Assembly: GCA_026004735.1 (NCBI GenBank)
Contig: BPJS01000001.1
Span: 3,731,641 to 3,795,640, forward strand
DNA: 64,000 bases
Source: Isosphaeraceae bacterium
GTDB lineage: Bacteria; Planctomycetota; Planctomycetia; Isosphaerales; Isosphaeraceae
Direction: 5' to 3'
Under the pieces are notes generated by a model. It was not told the origin of the DNA, did no database searches, and saw only the letters and a program-made list of their open reading frames with translations. The position numbers were made by a program, and so were the translations under genes. Below, one piece after another: positions 8,963 to 17,496 of the stretch. Position 1 is the stretch's first letter. Each line of letters opens with the position of its first letter.

Positions 8963-10519
8963 ATGATCGACCTCCGACCCACCCTCCCGTCTCCCCGACC
9001 CCCCGGACGCACTCTCCTCCTCCTTCTGGCCCTCGGCTTCCTGCTCCGAACTCTCCGCTTCCTCCAGGATTGGCCCCTCTGGTGGAACGAGGCCTTCTTG
9101 GCCGTCAACCTCTTCGAACGCGACCTCCCCGACCTCCTCCAACCCCTCGCCTACCGCCAGGTCTGCCCCATTGGCTTCCTCGCCACGGTAAAAGGGGCGA
9201 TCAACCTCCTCGGGCCCTCCACCTGGTCCCTGCGTCTCATCCCCTGGCTGGCCAGCCTCGCTGCCCTGGCCGTCGTCGCGTCCGCCACGCGTTACATCCC
9301 CAACCCGCGGGCCGGCCTCATCGGCCTGGCCCTGCTGACCGTCGCCTACCACCCCGTCCAGCTCGGCTCCGAACTCAAACCCTACTCGACCGACTTGCTG
9401 GCCTCCTCCATCATCCTCCATCGCGCCCTGGCCTGGCACGCCAACCCGGCTCAACCCACTCCCTTGATCCACCTCGCCCTGCTCTCACTCCCGCTGATGC
9501 TCGTCTCCTACCCCGCCGCCCTGGTCCTCGCCGCGATGGCCGCCGCATCCAGCCTCCGCCTCCGCCAGATCCCGCCCTCAAGCCGCCGCGCCTGGTTTGA
9601 ATGGTCCGGGATCCTCGCCCTCAGCGCTCTGCTGGTTCGGCACCTCGCATCACCCCAGGCCGCCGCTGCCACCGCCGACCCCCTCAACGAATACCTCCAC
9701 GACGGCTTCCCCGCCTCCCTCCACCCCCACCACCTCGGCCACTGGCTCCTCCAGCTCGCGACCGGCCGCCTCCTCGCCTTCCCCTTTGGCGACCCCGGCC
9801 TCACCTCCCTCGCTGGCCTCGGCCTCGCCCTGGTCGGCCTCGCGACTCTTCTTCGCCACGACCGCCCTCTCGCCACCCTCCTGGCCGCACCCTTTGCGGC
9901 CAGCCTCGCCGCCGGTTTGCTTCGCCTCTACCCCCTCGGCGGTCATCCCCGCGTCTCGCAACACCTGCTTCCCTGCCTGGCCTTCATCCTCGGTTACGGC
10001 CTCGACCGCCTTTTCGCCTGCCTCCCTGTCTCAAGGCTCCAGCGTCCACGCCTGGCCTGGCTCATCCTGATCACCATCGGTCTTGCCCCCCTGATCCGCA
10101 ACTACGCGCAACCTTTCCACACCCCGCGCGATCAGGCCGCCCGCCACTTCGCCCAGTCCTTCTGGCCTCGATTCGGTCCGGATGCCCGCGTCCTCTGCCT
10201 TCGACGCGACCTACGCCTCTTTCCCATCGAGGACCCCAATCCCGACGTCGCCCTCTACCTCGCTAACCGCAGCCTCTACGCCCCACCAGCTCGACGCCGC
10301 CCGCCCCATTCCCTCTGGCTCGTCCACTACGACGCCCCGGGGCTCGCCCCCGACGACCTCCCCACACCCCCCAACGCGCCTCCCCTCCAACTGGCCGCCA
10401 CCCACCTCCTCCCCCACCACGGCCGCCGCGGTGCCCGCGTCCGCGTCTTTCAGCCGCTCGCCCACTCCCTCCCTGGGACTCCCCGCCCTCAATCCTTACA
10501 ATCGACGGTTCAACGCTGA
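8963..10519 (+). CDS. Polytopic membrane glycosyltransferase-like protein (GT-C fold, GT39-like)
   Basis: 518 residues with about ten hydrophobic helices. The first (about 15-30) is followed by the loop P-L-W-W-N-E-A-F-L-A-V-N (near 38-49). In GT-C enzymes using lipid-linked sugars this loop carries an acidic pair, usually D-E; here the first residue is Asn. Later S-E-L-K-P-Y-S (near 136-142) is also typical of this family in planctomycetes. Such enzymes move sugars from polyprenyl phosphate donors to lipid or protein acceptors on the outer face of the membrane. The C-terminal 130 residues are soluble. It lies between kdsB and an uncharacterised gene, possibly in one operon. Acceptor unknown. 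Confidence 0.75.
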   Translation: MIDLRPTLPSPRPPGRTLLLLLALGFLLRTLRFLQDWPLWWNEAFLAVNLFERDLPDLLQPLAYRQVCPIGFLATVKGAINLLGPSTWSLRLIPWLASLAALAVVASATRYIPNPRAGLIGLALLTVAYHPVQLGSELKPYSTDLLASSIILHRALAWHANPAQPTPLIHLALLSLPLMLVSYPAALVLAAMAAASSLRLRQIPPSSRRAWFEWSGILALSALLVRHLASPQAAAATADPLNEYLHDGFPASLHPHHLGHWLLQLATGRLLAFPFGDPGLTSLAGLGLALVGLATLLRHDRPLATLLAAPFAASLAAGLLRLYPLGGHPRVSQHLLPCLAFILGYGLDRLFACLPVSRLQRPRLAWLILITIGLAPLIRNYAQPFHTPRDQAARHFAQSFWPRFGPDARVLCLRRDLRLFPIEDPNPDVALYLANRSLYAPPARRRPPHSLWLVHYDAPGLAPDDLPTPPNAPPLQLAATHLLPHHGRRGARVRVFQPLAHSLPGTPRPQSLQSTVQR

Positions 10520-10562
10520 TCCGCCATTCCTCCCCTCTCCGGACTCCCCCGGACCATCCCCC

Positions 10563-11084
10563 ATGCACCACCCCTGGATCGAATCCCTCCAACCCGACGA
10601 CCGCGCCCGCGTCGATCAACTCATCGCCGTCCTTCGATCCTTGGGTTGCCCCGACCCCGAAGCCTGGGCACGCCGCGAACTCCGCGACAACTGGCCGCAA
10701 CTGGCCCGCTACGCCCTCCTCCACCACCTCTGGTCCGAATCCATCAACGCCTGGTCCGATTCCCTCCTCTGGATCGACAACCTTCGCGACGACCCTCGCG
10801 ACTCCCCCCACTCCCCCGCTCCCGAAGCCGCCCGCGCCCTCGACCACATGCTCCGCGCCGGCGTCTCCCGCCACGACATCGCCCGCCTCGCCCGCTTCAT
10901 CGCCTACGAAACCGTCTTCTCCGTCGTTCACACCCTCGACGAAGGCTTCGACCCCGAACGCGAGGATCGCTCGCCCGGCTGGGCACTCATGGAGCTGGAC
11001 CCCCTCGGACAAGTCACCAACCGCCCCCTCACTCACCTCCACGAGGACCTTCCCAGACTCGCCGCCCGGCCGCCTCGCTCCTGA
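10563..11084 (+). CDS. Hypothetical protein (173 aa)
   Basis: Soluble, mostly helical protein that I do not recognise. It starts M-H-H-P-W-I-E at 10563, 43 nt after the glycosyltransferase stop. It is rich in Asp, Arg and Trp, with no signal peptide, membrane helix or catalytic motif. The same frame is open upstream, inside the preceding gene, but that is a shadow. Last gene before the promoter-like site at 11081; probably co-transcribed with kdsB and the glycosyltransferase. Confidence 0.7.
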   Translation: MHHPWIESLQPDDRARVDQLIAVLRSLGCPDPEAWARRELRDNWPQLARYALLHHLWSESINAWSDSLLWIDNLRDDPRDSPHSPAPEAARALDHMLRAGVSRHDIARLARFIAYETVFSVVHTLDEGFDPEREDRSPGWALMELDPLGQVTNRPLTHLHEDLPRLAARPPRS

Positions 11085-11110
11085 CACCTCCACCCCAATT
11101 CGACTAAAAT
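11081..11110 (+). promoter_or_regulatory. Probable sigma70-type promoter
   Basis: CTGACA (11081-11086) and TAAAAT (11105-11110) match the consensus at five of six positions each, separated by 18 nt. The -35 box overlaps the stop codon of the gene ending at 11084. The 106-aa gene begins 47 nt after the -10 box. Confidence 0.5.
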
Positions 11111-11156
11111 CCTTATCATTTCGATCCTGCTCAACCGTCCCTGCGGAGCCAACGCC

Positions 11157-11477
11157 TTGGCCGTCTCCCAGCCCACCACGACCGACCCTCGCATCAACCC
11201 AAGCTACCCCCAGCGCGTCCACCTCCACGAACGCCCCGCCCTCGAAGCCCTGCTCCGCTCTTGGGACGAACGCATTGCCGCCGCCCGCGCCCAGCTCCCC
11301 CACCACCCCAACCGCCCCGCCGCCGAACGGCTCCTCATCCAAATGGAAGGCGCCCGCGACCAAATCGCCGAATCCGTCCGCCGCCTCCCTACCGAGGTCG
11401 GTGACCTCTACGCCGAGGACCGGCACCGCCTCGAGGAAGCCGTCCACGCCCTCGAGCGCCTCTTTGACCGCTGGTAG
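11157..11477 (+). CDS. Small helical hypothetical protein (106 aa)
   Basis: Unrecognised soluble protein that starts with TTG at 11157, supported by GGAG about 8 nt upstream and a probable promoter at 11081-11110. It is Arg/Glu/Ala-rich and predicted helical, with heptad-like spacing over residues 28-105, so it may form a coiled coil. No catalytic motif. The stop is 27 nt from the convergent Gfo/Idh/MocA gene. Confidence 0.65.
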   Translation: MAVSQPTTTDPRINPSYPQRVHLHERPALEALLRSWDERIAAARAQLPHHPNRPAAERLLIQMEGARDQIAESVRRLPTEVGDLYAEDRHRLEEAVHALERLFDRW

Positions 11478-11504
11478 TGCGACCTATCGGACCGCCGGCC
11501 TCTC

Positions 11505-12503
11505 TCACCGTCGCGCCTCGACCCGCGCCGCCTCCAACACGTCCCGCACCTTCACCGGAACCCCACCACGCCGCCGGCTCTCGTCCGCCGCCTCCATCAC
11601 CGCAAACATCTCCAGCGTCTCCGCCGCACTCACCGGCGCACGCCCGGTCCGGAAAAATCGGCAAATCTCCAACACCAACGGACCATAGCCCGTAAACCCT
11701 TCCGCCCGACCAATCCCCTTCGTCCCAAATACGGTCGCCCCAAAATCCGCCCGCCCCGCCCGGATCCCCCGAAACGTCCCGATCCGCCCATCCCCCCAGG
11801 TCCCTACCACCACGTCCGTCCCCTCCGTGTGCGCCCGCACCACCGTCTCACAACCCATCCCCATCACCGCGTACAACGCCTCCACCCCATGCACCCCATA
11901 CCAGAATAAGTCGGGATGGTGCGGCTCCAACTCACACGGCCCATACGTGTCGCAACCCACCACCTCTCCCACCCGATCGCGTAACTCGACAATTCCCGGC
12001 TCAAATCGCAACGCCGAACTCGTAAAACACGGCGTCCCCGTCGCTTCGGCCAGCTCATAGATCGCCACCGCATCCGCCAGCGAACCCGCCACCGGCTTAT
12101 CTATAAACACCGGCTTACGCGCCCTCAACACCGGCTCGGCCTGCGCCCGGTGCGGCCGACCGTCCACACTCTCTAGCAACACCACGTCACACTTCGCCAG
12201 CACCTCCTTGATGGACTCGACAATCTCCACCCCGTGCTTTTCCCGCAACGTCTGAACATATCCTCCAACCCGCTCCCGACTCGATGCAATGTCCTCGCTC
12301 CCTCCCGGGTACGCCACCACCACCCGGAACCCCGCCCGTTCCCCCTCCGCCTTCGGATCATGCAAAATCTCGGTAAACGCCACCGCGTGCGACGTGTCGC
12401 ACCCGATGATCCCCACCCGGATCGGCTCTTCGCCAACCGCCGCCCTCCAACTCAGACAGACGACCAGCACGCCCACCAGCCGGCTCACCATCTCACCGTT
12501 CAT
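11505..12503 (-). CDS. Gfo/Idh/MocA family oxidoreductase, probably exported
   Basis: 332-residue NAD(P)-dependent oxidoreductase homologue. The N-terminus (residues 1-23) looks like a signal peptide ending in A-V-G-E. The Rossmann motif is degenerate, G-I-I-G-C-D-T-S near 32-39 instead of G-x-G-x-x-G. The conserved dinucleotide/sugar-binding E-K-P motif is changed to D-K-P (near 135-137). A G-V-H-G-V-E-A-L-Y stretch supplies the usual active-site His. Planctomycetes carry many such proteins, thought to act on sugars or sugar derivatives in the periplasm. Start ATG at 12503 with GAGGAG about 12 nt upstream. Its cofactor use is uncertain because of the altered glycine motif. Confidence 0.82.
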   Translation of the reverse strand: MNGEMVSRLVGVLVVCLSWRAAVGEEPIRVGIIGCDTSHAVAFTEILHDPKAEGERAGFRVVVAYPGGSEDIASSRERVGGYVQTLREKHGVEIVESIKEVLAKCDVVLLESVDGRPHRAQAEPVLRARKPVFIDKPVAGSLADAVAIYELAEATGTPCFTSSALRFEPGIVELRDRVGEVVGCDTYGPCELEPHHPDLFWYGVHGVEALYAVMGMGCETVVRAHTEGTDVVVGTWGDGRIGTFRGIRAGRADFGATVFGTKGIGRAEGFTGYGPLVLEICRFFRTGRAPVSAAETLEMFAVMEAADESRRRGGVPVKVRDVLEAARVEARR

Positions 12504-12763
12504 CGGCCGCTACGCTCCTCGATCGACGGGATCCCGATCCACCGCTCATCCTAACCGCTCCCTCCACCCGGAACGAGTCCGCCGGCCGACATCCACCCCT
12601 CCCCTACATGGATTCCGCTCCCTCCCCGCACGTCCAATTCCCCAACTTGCCCGGCCAGTCTCCTCTCCCTCCACGTACCTCGACTGACTCCTCCCAGCTC
12701 AGCCGACCCCTTCCTCCTTCCCGTTCACTCCACGGGGCCGCTTAGAGCCGCTCCGCCAACCCC

Positions 12764-14980
12764 TTAACCCCGTTCAGGCCAGCCCCTCCCCAAAACGGGA
12801 GACGGACGTTCGTCCTCCGGCACCTTCCCATCCCACGACTCAACCCGCACCCCCAACGCCATCAGCCGGTTCCCTTCCGCGACCAGCGGGTCAACCTCAA
12901 TCCGCCGGATCCACCGCTGTTCCTCCACCAGCCGGCTGAATCGAACCAGGAACCGCTCGATCTCCCCCACATCCACCGCCCCCACCCCCACACCCTCCAG
13001 GAGCGCCCGCCCAACCCGCGTCTCCCCAATCATCCGCCGCGCTTCAGCCAGACTCAGCGGCGGCAAACCCAACGCTCGGTCGCCATAGATCCGGCCCAGC
13101 CCTCCCCCAAGCCCAAAGGACAGCACCGGACCATAGACCGGATCCACGTGGCTCGATACCGCCAGCTCCACCCCACGCCGATCCCACACCGGCCAGACGC
13201 TCACCCCCAAAAAACTCCCTGCCCCGGCCTCCCGCGCAACCCTCCTCTGGAGCGCCTCATACGCGCTCCGCAACGCCTCATCATCCTCCAGCTCACCCCC
13301 CAGCCGCCACGACTCTCCAAGCGGCTCCTTCGTCAACGGCTTCAACCTTACCGGATACCCCAACTCACCCGCCCGCCGCACTGCCTCCTCAAGATCCCGC
13401 GCAAAGGTCGGCACGCTCGGCAGCCCATACGCCGCCAGCAACGCACGCGCTTCCGCTTCGTCCAGCACCGACCGCCCCGTCACCCGCAGCGATCGGACGA
13501 CCGGCGCATGCTCCGGCCCTCCGGCCTCATCCCATGACCCAATGGAAGACCCCCCTTCGCACAGCCGCTCCCGATTCCTCCTCGACCTCCACATCGAACA
13601 AAACGCCCGCGCCGCCGTGTCCGGATGCGAAAACGTCGTGATCCCCGCCCGATTGAGCAACTCCGTCCCCGCCAGCACCCCGACGCCCCCCATCCAACTG
13701 GCCAGAATCGGCTTTTCACTCGCCCCCAGCCGCCGAACCCGCGACGCCACGCACGTCGGATCCGCCATCCCGCTCGGCGTCAAAATCACGAGCACTCCGT
13801 CCACCCCGGGATCCGCCGCCACCAACTCCGCCGCCCGTCCCACCCGCTCCGGATCCGCGTCATCCAACACATCCACCGGATTGGTCCGACTCCATCGCGC
13901 CGGCAGCAGGCTATCCAACGCCGCCACCGTCTCCGCTGACAACCGCGCAAGCTCCCCTCCTCCCTCCCGCAACGCATCCGCCGCGATCCGCCCCGGTCCC
14001 GCCGCATTCGTCAAAATCGCCAACCGCGGCCCCCGCGGCCACGCCTGCTTCCCCAAGACCTCCGCCATCGCAAACAACTCCGACAACCGATGCACCCGCA
14101 ACACCCCACACCGGCTCAAGAGACAATCCAACACCTCATCCTCACTCCACGGCACCTCCCAACCACCCTCCACCGGACCACGCTCCCCCTCCCGCCCCGA
14201 CTTCAACACCAGGATCGGCTTGCTCAACGCCACCCGGCTCGCGGCCTCCGCAAACCTCCGGGCGTCGCCCAACGTTTCCAGGTCGATCACAATGCTCCGC
14301 GTCTCCGGGTCCGAGCCTAAATAGTCGATCAGGTCCCCCCAGCCCACATCGACCATCGACCCCACCGACACCAGCGCGCTGAGCCCCACCCGCTCCCGCA
14401 GGCTCCAATCCAGGATCGCCTGGCACATCCCCGCACTCTGGCTCAAAAATGCCACGCTTCCCGGCCGCGCCATCATCGCCGACGGCGTCGCATTCAGCCC
14501 GCTATACGGATTCATCACCCCAAAACTATTCGGCCCGATCACCCGCATCCCCCCCTGCCGCACCTCCACCTCAATCCAACGCGCCAGCTCCAGCCCCTCC
14601 GGACTGCCCGCCCAGATCCCGGTCGCCGCAATCACCGCCGTCTTCACACCGGCGTCCACACACTCCCCAACCAACTCCGGCACCGCCGTCGCCCGACCCG
14701 TGATAATCGCCAGATCAATCGGCTCCGGAACCTCGCCCACTCGCCGGTACGTCCGCATCCCACGCACCAACGCCGGGGCCGGGCTGACCGCGTAGACCTC
14801 CCCCACAAACGGCCGCGACACCAAACTCTGCAAATACGCCCCGGCCAACCCCCCGGGATCACCCCCACTGTCGACCACCGCCACCACCCCTGGCCGAAAC
14901 AGCGGATCGAGCGGATGCCAGCTCCGGTCTGCCCTCAACGCATCCATACCTCCCGCCGGATTCCCCTTCGTGCCCAGCAT
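12764..14980 (-). CDS. ADP-forming acyl-CoA synthetase homologue lacking catalytic histidines
   Basis: A 738-residue protein with the fused alpha-beta layout of NDP-forming acetyl-CoA synthetases. It has a CoA-binding domain (about 20-125, V-A-V-V-D-S-G), two succinyl-CoA-ligase-like domains (G-P-N-S-F-G-V-M-N-P near 149-158) and a C-terminal ATP-grasp domain (about 500-735, with W-I-R-R-I-E-V-D-P-L). The ATG at 14980 was preferred over one at 15061 because GGGAGGG stands about 7 nt before it. The phosphohistidine loop, normally S-H-T-G after K-S-G-R, is replaced by EGERGPVEGG (about 264-273). The T-H-K-T/S-D motif of the ATP-grasp domain is replaced by TKEPLGESW (about 550-558). Acyl-phosphate chemistry through phosphohistidine therefore looks impossible. 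May be a CoA- or nucleotide-binding regulator. Confidence 0.82.
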   Translation of the reverse strand: MLGTKGNPAGGMDALRADRSWHPLDPLFRPGVVAVVDSGGDPGGLAGAYLQSLVSRPFVGEVYAVSPAPALVRGMRTYRRVGEVPEPIDLAIITGRATAVPELVGECVDAGVKTAVIAATGIWAGSPEGLELARWIEVEVRQGGMRVIGPNSFGVMNPYSGLNATPSAMMARPGSVAFLSQSAGMCQAILDWSLRERVGLSALVSVGSMVDVGWGDLIDYLGSDPETRSIVIDLETLGDARRFAEAASRVALSKPILVLKSGREGERGPVEGGWEVPWSEDEVLDCLLSRCGVLRVHRLSELFAMAEVLGKQAWPRGPRLAILTNAAGPGRIAADALREGGGELARLSAETVAALDSLLPARWSRTNPVDVLDDADPERVGRAAELVAADPGVDGVLVILTPSGMADPTCVASRVRRLGASEKPILASWMGGVGVLAGTELLNRAGITTFSHPDTAARAFCSMWRSRRNRERLCEGGSSIGSWDEAGGPEHAPVVRSLRVTGRSVLDEAEARALLAAYGLPSVPTFARDLEEAVRRAGELGYPVRLKPLTKEPLGESWRLGGELEDDEALRSAYEALQRRVAREAGAGSFLGVSVWPVWDRRGVELAVSSHVDPVYGPVLSFGLGGGLGRIYGDRALGLPPLSLAEARRMIGETRVGRALLEGVGVGAVDVGEIERFLVRFSRLVEEQRWIRRIEVDPLVAEGNRLMALGVRVESWDGKVPEDERPSPVLGRGWPERG

Positions 14981-15499
14981 CGTTGATCCCTCCCGCGGCT
15001 CGTTCCCCTCAGACCGCCCACCGCCGACACCCACCATCCCCGTCTCGAATCGCCTCCCCAACCTCCATCACCCGCCGCGCAAACCCACCCGCGATCCCTC
15101 CCGGCCACAACGCAGCCAGGCGGCCCCACACGCCCCAGGCTCCGCCGGCCAGCGACATCGGCCCAAATCCACGTTCTTCAAGCGTCGGGAAATCAAAAAA
15201 CGCCGATCCAATTCTCACCAGGGCCGTCACGACCCCGACGCCAAGCCCGACGCGAGCCTGCCATCTCTCCCCTCAGATTCCGTCAGCCCTGCCCCCCTGT
15301 CAAGCACCGTTTCGATGCGATTTCAGCGCGTTCCAACCCCTAGGCGGCAAGCACGAATCCGCCCAACCCAAGCCTCTCTCTGACCGACCCAATTCCTCTC
15401 GTCGGCCTGCCCTCGGCCGACCCGCCCTCGCCTCGTCTCGCGCCCCGCCACCGTCCGCCCGCGTCTCCTTCTGCTCGCCCCCACTTCCATCCAGCCTCG
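14981..15499. other. Long intergenic stretch before the acyl-CoA synthetase homologue
   Basis: About 520 bp. On the minus strand TTGACA (complement of 15298-15303) is present, but no good -10 box follows. A minus-strand frame of 73 codons from a GTG at 15230 to 15009 is open; it has no ribosome binding site and no recognisable homology, so I do not call it a gene. Most likely the leader and promoter region of the gene starting at 14980. Confidence 0.45.
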
Positions 15500-16432
15500 T
15501 CAGTTTCCGTGCTCGGTCCTCAGCCAGCGAATCGTCCCCGAGCGCGACCGCATGAACACCGAGTGCGTCACCGCTCCCCGTTCCGTGAAACGAATCCCCC
15601 GAAGCAACGAACCACTCGTGATCCCCGTCGCCACGAATACGCAGTCGCCCCGCACCAGATCATCGGCCATGTAGATCCGCCCCGGCCGCGGCCGACCTTC
15701 GTCATCGGCCAACTGGGTCTGAATATTACCCCCCAGACACTTCATCGCACACGCCGCCAGCACACTCTCCGGCGTCCCTCCCACCCCATACAACAAGTCC
15801 ACCCCCGAATCCGGCAGACACGTCGCCACCGCTCCGGAAAGGTCGCAGTCCTGGATCAATTTGATCCGTACACCCAGCCGACGCAACTGCTGGATATACT
15901 CGGCATGCCGCGGTCGGTCCAAAATGCACACCACCATCCGATCCACCGACTTGCCCAGCGCCTTCGACGCCTGGCACACAATCTCCGACAACGGCGCATC
16001 AACCCGAATGTCCGAATACTTCGCAATCCGCGGTCCATACGCCAGCTTCAACGAATAAAACGTCTGGGACGGCAAGATCGCTTCTGCAAAACTCGCCACC
16101 CCCAGGACGCTCAACGCCTCCGGCCCCGAACTGACCACCGGCCGCGTCCCCTCAATCGGGTCGACGCAGATCTCATAGATCGACGTCGACCCGTGCAACA
16201 CCTCCTCCCGCCGGGCCCCCACCACCTCGCCCCAATACAACCCGTAACTCTTGTCCTTCTGACCCTCCCCAATCACCACCCGCGCCGCGAAATCAATCCG
16301 ATTCAAACGGTCCCGCATCGCCTCCGTCGCCGCCCGATCCGCTTCCTCCTTCTGACCCGTCCCAATCCACGCCGACGCCGCGATTGCCGCGGCCTCCGTG
16401 ACCCGGACCAGGTCCATACTCAGCTCCTTCAT
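15500..16432 (-). CDS. glpX: Class II fructose-1,6-bisphosphatase
   Basis: Hydrolyses fructose-1,6-bisphosphate to fructose-6-phosphate in gluconeogenesis; cytosolic, metal-dependent, 310 residues (typical 310-335). Motifs seen: A-A-S-A-W-I-G-T-G-Q-K near the N-terminus, V-V-I-G-E-G-Q-K-D-K (near 52-61), D-P-I-E-G-T-R (a variant of D-P-I-D-G-T) and G-V-G-G-T-P-E-S-V near 218-226. The ATG at 16432 has AGGAGACG immediately upstream; a second Met at residue 6 is an alternative. It lies 179 nt after the SDR of the PHA locus, in the same direction, so it could sit at the end of that transcript. Confidence 0.93.
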   Translation of the reverse strand: MKELSMDLVRVTEAAAIAASAWIGTGQKEEADRAATEAMRDRLNRIDFAARVVIGEGQKDKSYGLYWGEVVGARREEVLHGSTSIYEICVDPIEGTRPVVSSGPEALSVLGVASFAEAILPSQTFYSLKLAYGPRIAKYSDIRVDAPLSEIVCQASKALGKSVDRMVVCILDRPRHAEYIQQLRRLGVRIKLIQDCDLSGAVATCLPDSGVDLLYGVGGTPESVLAACAMKCLGGNIQTQLADDEGRPRPGRIYMADDLVRGDCVFVATGITSGSLLRGIRFTERGAVTHSVFMRSRSGTIRWLRTEHGN

Positions 16433-16611
16433 CGTCTCCTCTCCCGGCAGCCTCCCGACTGCCCATCACCTCCTCCCGCACCCTCCGAATCACCCCTCCA
16501 CGCCCCCACCACGACCTCCCGCGACCCTCACCCGACCACCACCCCCAACTCCCATGTCCCGCAGTCCCCTCTCGCCCCGCCCCGCCCCCCTCCCGCCGCT
16601 CGACCTGGACC

Positions 16612-17427
16612 TCAGGCCGTCGGATGCCAGCCTGCATCCGCCCACAGTTCCCCGCTCACCGCCGAATTGCAAATCAGAAAGTAAATCGCGTCGGCAATCT
16701 CCTCCGGTCGGATCAGCCGCTTCAATTGCGTGTGCGGCAAAATATTTTCATTGATATACTTCTCACCGAGCGCTCGCACCATCGGCGTATCCGTGAACCC
16801 CGGATGGATCACCGCCGCGCGGACCCCGTAGTAGATCGCCTCCTTGGCCAGCGTCGCCGCCACCCCCTCCAGCCCCGCCTTGGTTGCCGAATACGCCACC
16901 TGACCCGGAATCCCCTGCGACGAGATCGACCCAATGAAAATGATCGTCCCCTGAATCTCCTCGCTCGGCGACCATTTCTTCAGCCCCGCCCGGGCCCGCT
17001 CCTCGGCGATCCGACCAATCATCTCCAGCGCCCAATACGTCGGCGCCACCAGATTCACCTGCAACACCTCCTCGAACAACTCCAGCGGATAAATGTCCGC
17101 ACGCCCCGTTTCCTTGTCCAGCTTCACCGCCAGCCGGTCCCGCGTGATCCCTGCCGCTGGTACGCAAATCCGCGGCGTCCCGTACCGCGCTTCCACCTGA
17201 TCGAAAACCCGCCGTCGGAACCCGGCGTCCGTCACATCTCCGATAAATGCGTCCGCCACCCGCTCCCCCACCTGATCGTTGATCATGTCGGCCGTCCGGA
17301 TCACCGCATCGCTGCGGTCAACCAGCGCGAGCGCCTTCACCTCACGCTCGGCCAGCTCCGCGGCCACCGCCTGCCCGATCCCACTGGCCGCCCCGGTGAT
17401 CACCGCAATCTTGTCTCGTACCTTCAT
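16612..17427 (-). CDS. SDR family oxidoreductase of the PHA locus
   Basis: 271-residue short-chain dehydrogenase. T-G-A-A-S-G-I-G (residues 11-18) is the cofactor motif; P-A-A-G-I-T-R-D replaces N-A-G. The active site has S-I-S-S followed by Y-S-A-T-K near 179-183, then H-P-G-F-T-D-T-P-M. The start ATG at 17427 has AAGGAGTCAGGG upstream. It lies 69 nt after phaC and points the same way, so a role as a second 3-ketoacyl-CoA reductase or a 3-hydroxyacyl-CoA dehydrogenase in PHA turnover is plausible but not shown. An extra Trp/Lys-rich loop before the active site distinguishes it from the PhaB-type gene at 18752. Confidence 0.85.
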   Translation of the reverse strand: MKVRDKIAVITGAASGIGQAVAAELAEREVKALALVDRSDAVIRTADMINDQVGERVADAFIGDVTDAGFRRRVFDQVEARYGTPRICVPAAGITRDRLAVKLDKETGRADIYPLELFEEVLQVNLVAPTYWALEMIGRIAEERARAGLKKWSPSEEIQGTIIFIGSISSQGIPGQVAYSATKAGLEGVAATLAKEAIYYGVRAAVIHPGFTDTPMVRALGEKYINENILPHTQLKRLIRPEEIADAIYFLICNSAVSGELWADAGWHPTA

Positions 17428-17496
17428 GGCCCTGACTCCTTCGGTCGATGCGGACGCCCCCGTGATCCGACCACGAATGCCGGTCCCCCCGACACC

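Noticed and set aside
15009-15230. 73-codon minus-strand frame before the acyl-CoA synthetase homologue
   Set aside because: GTG start without ribosome binding site and no recognisable similarity; kept only as a note on the intergenic stretch.
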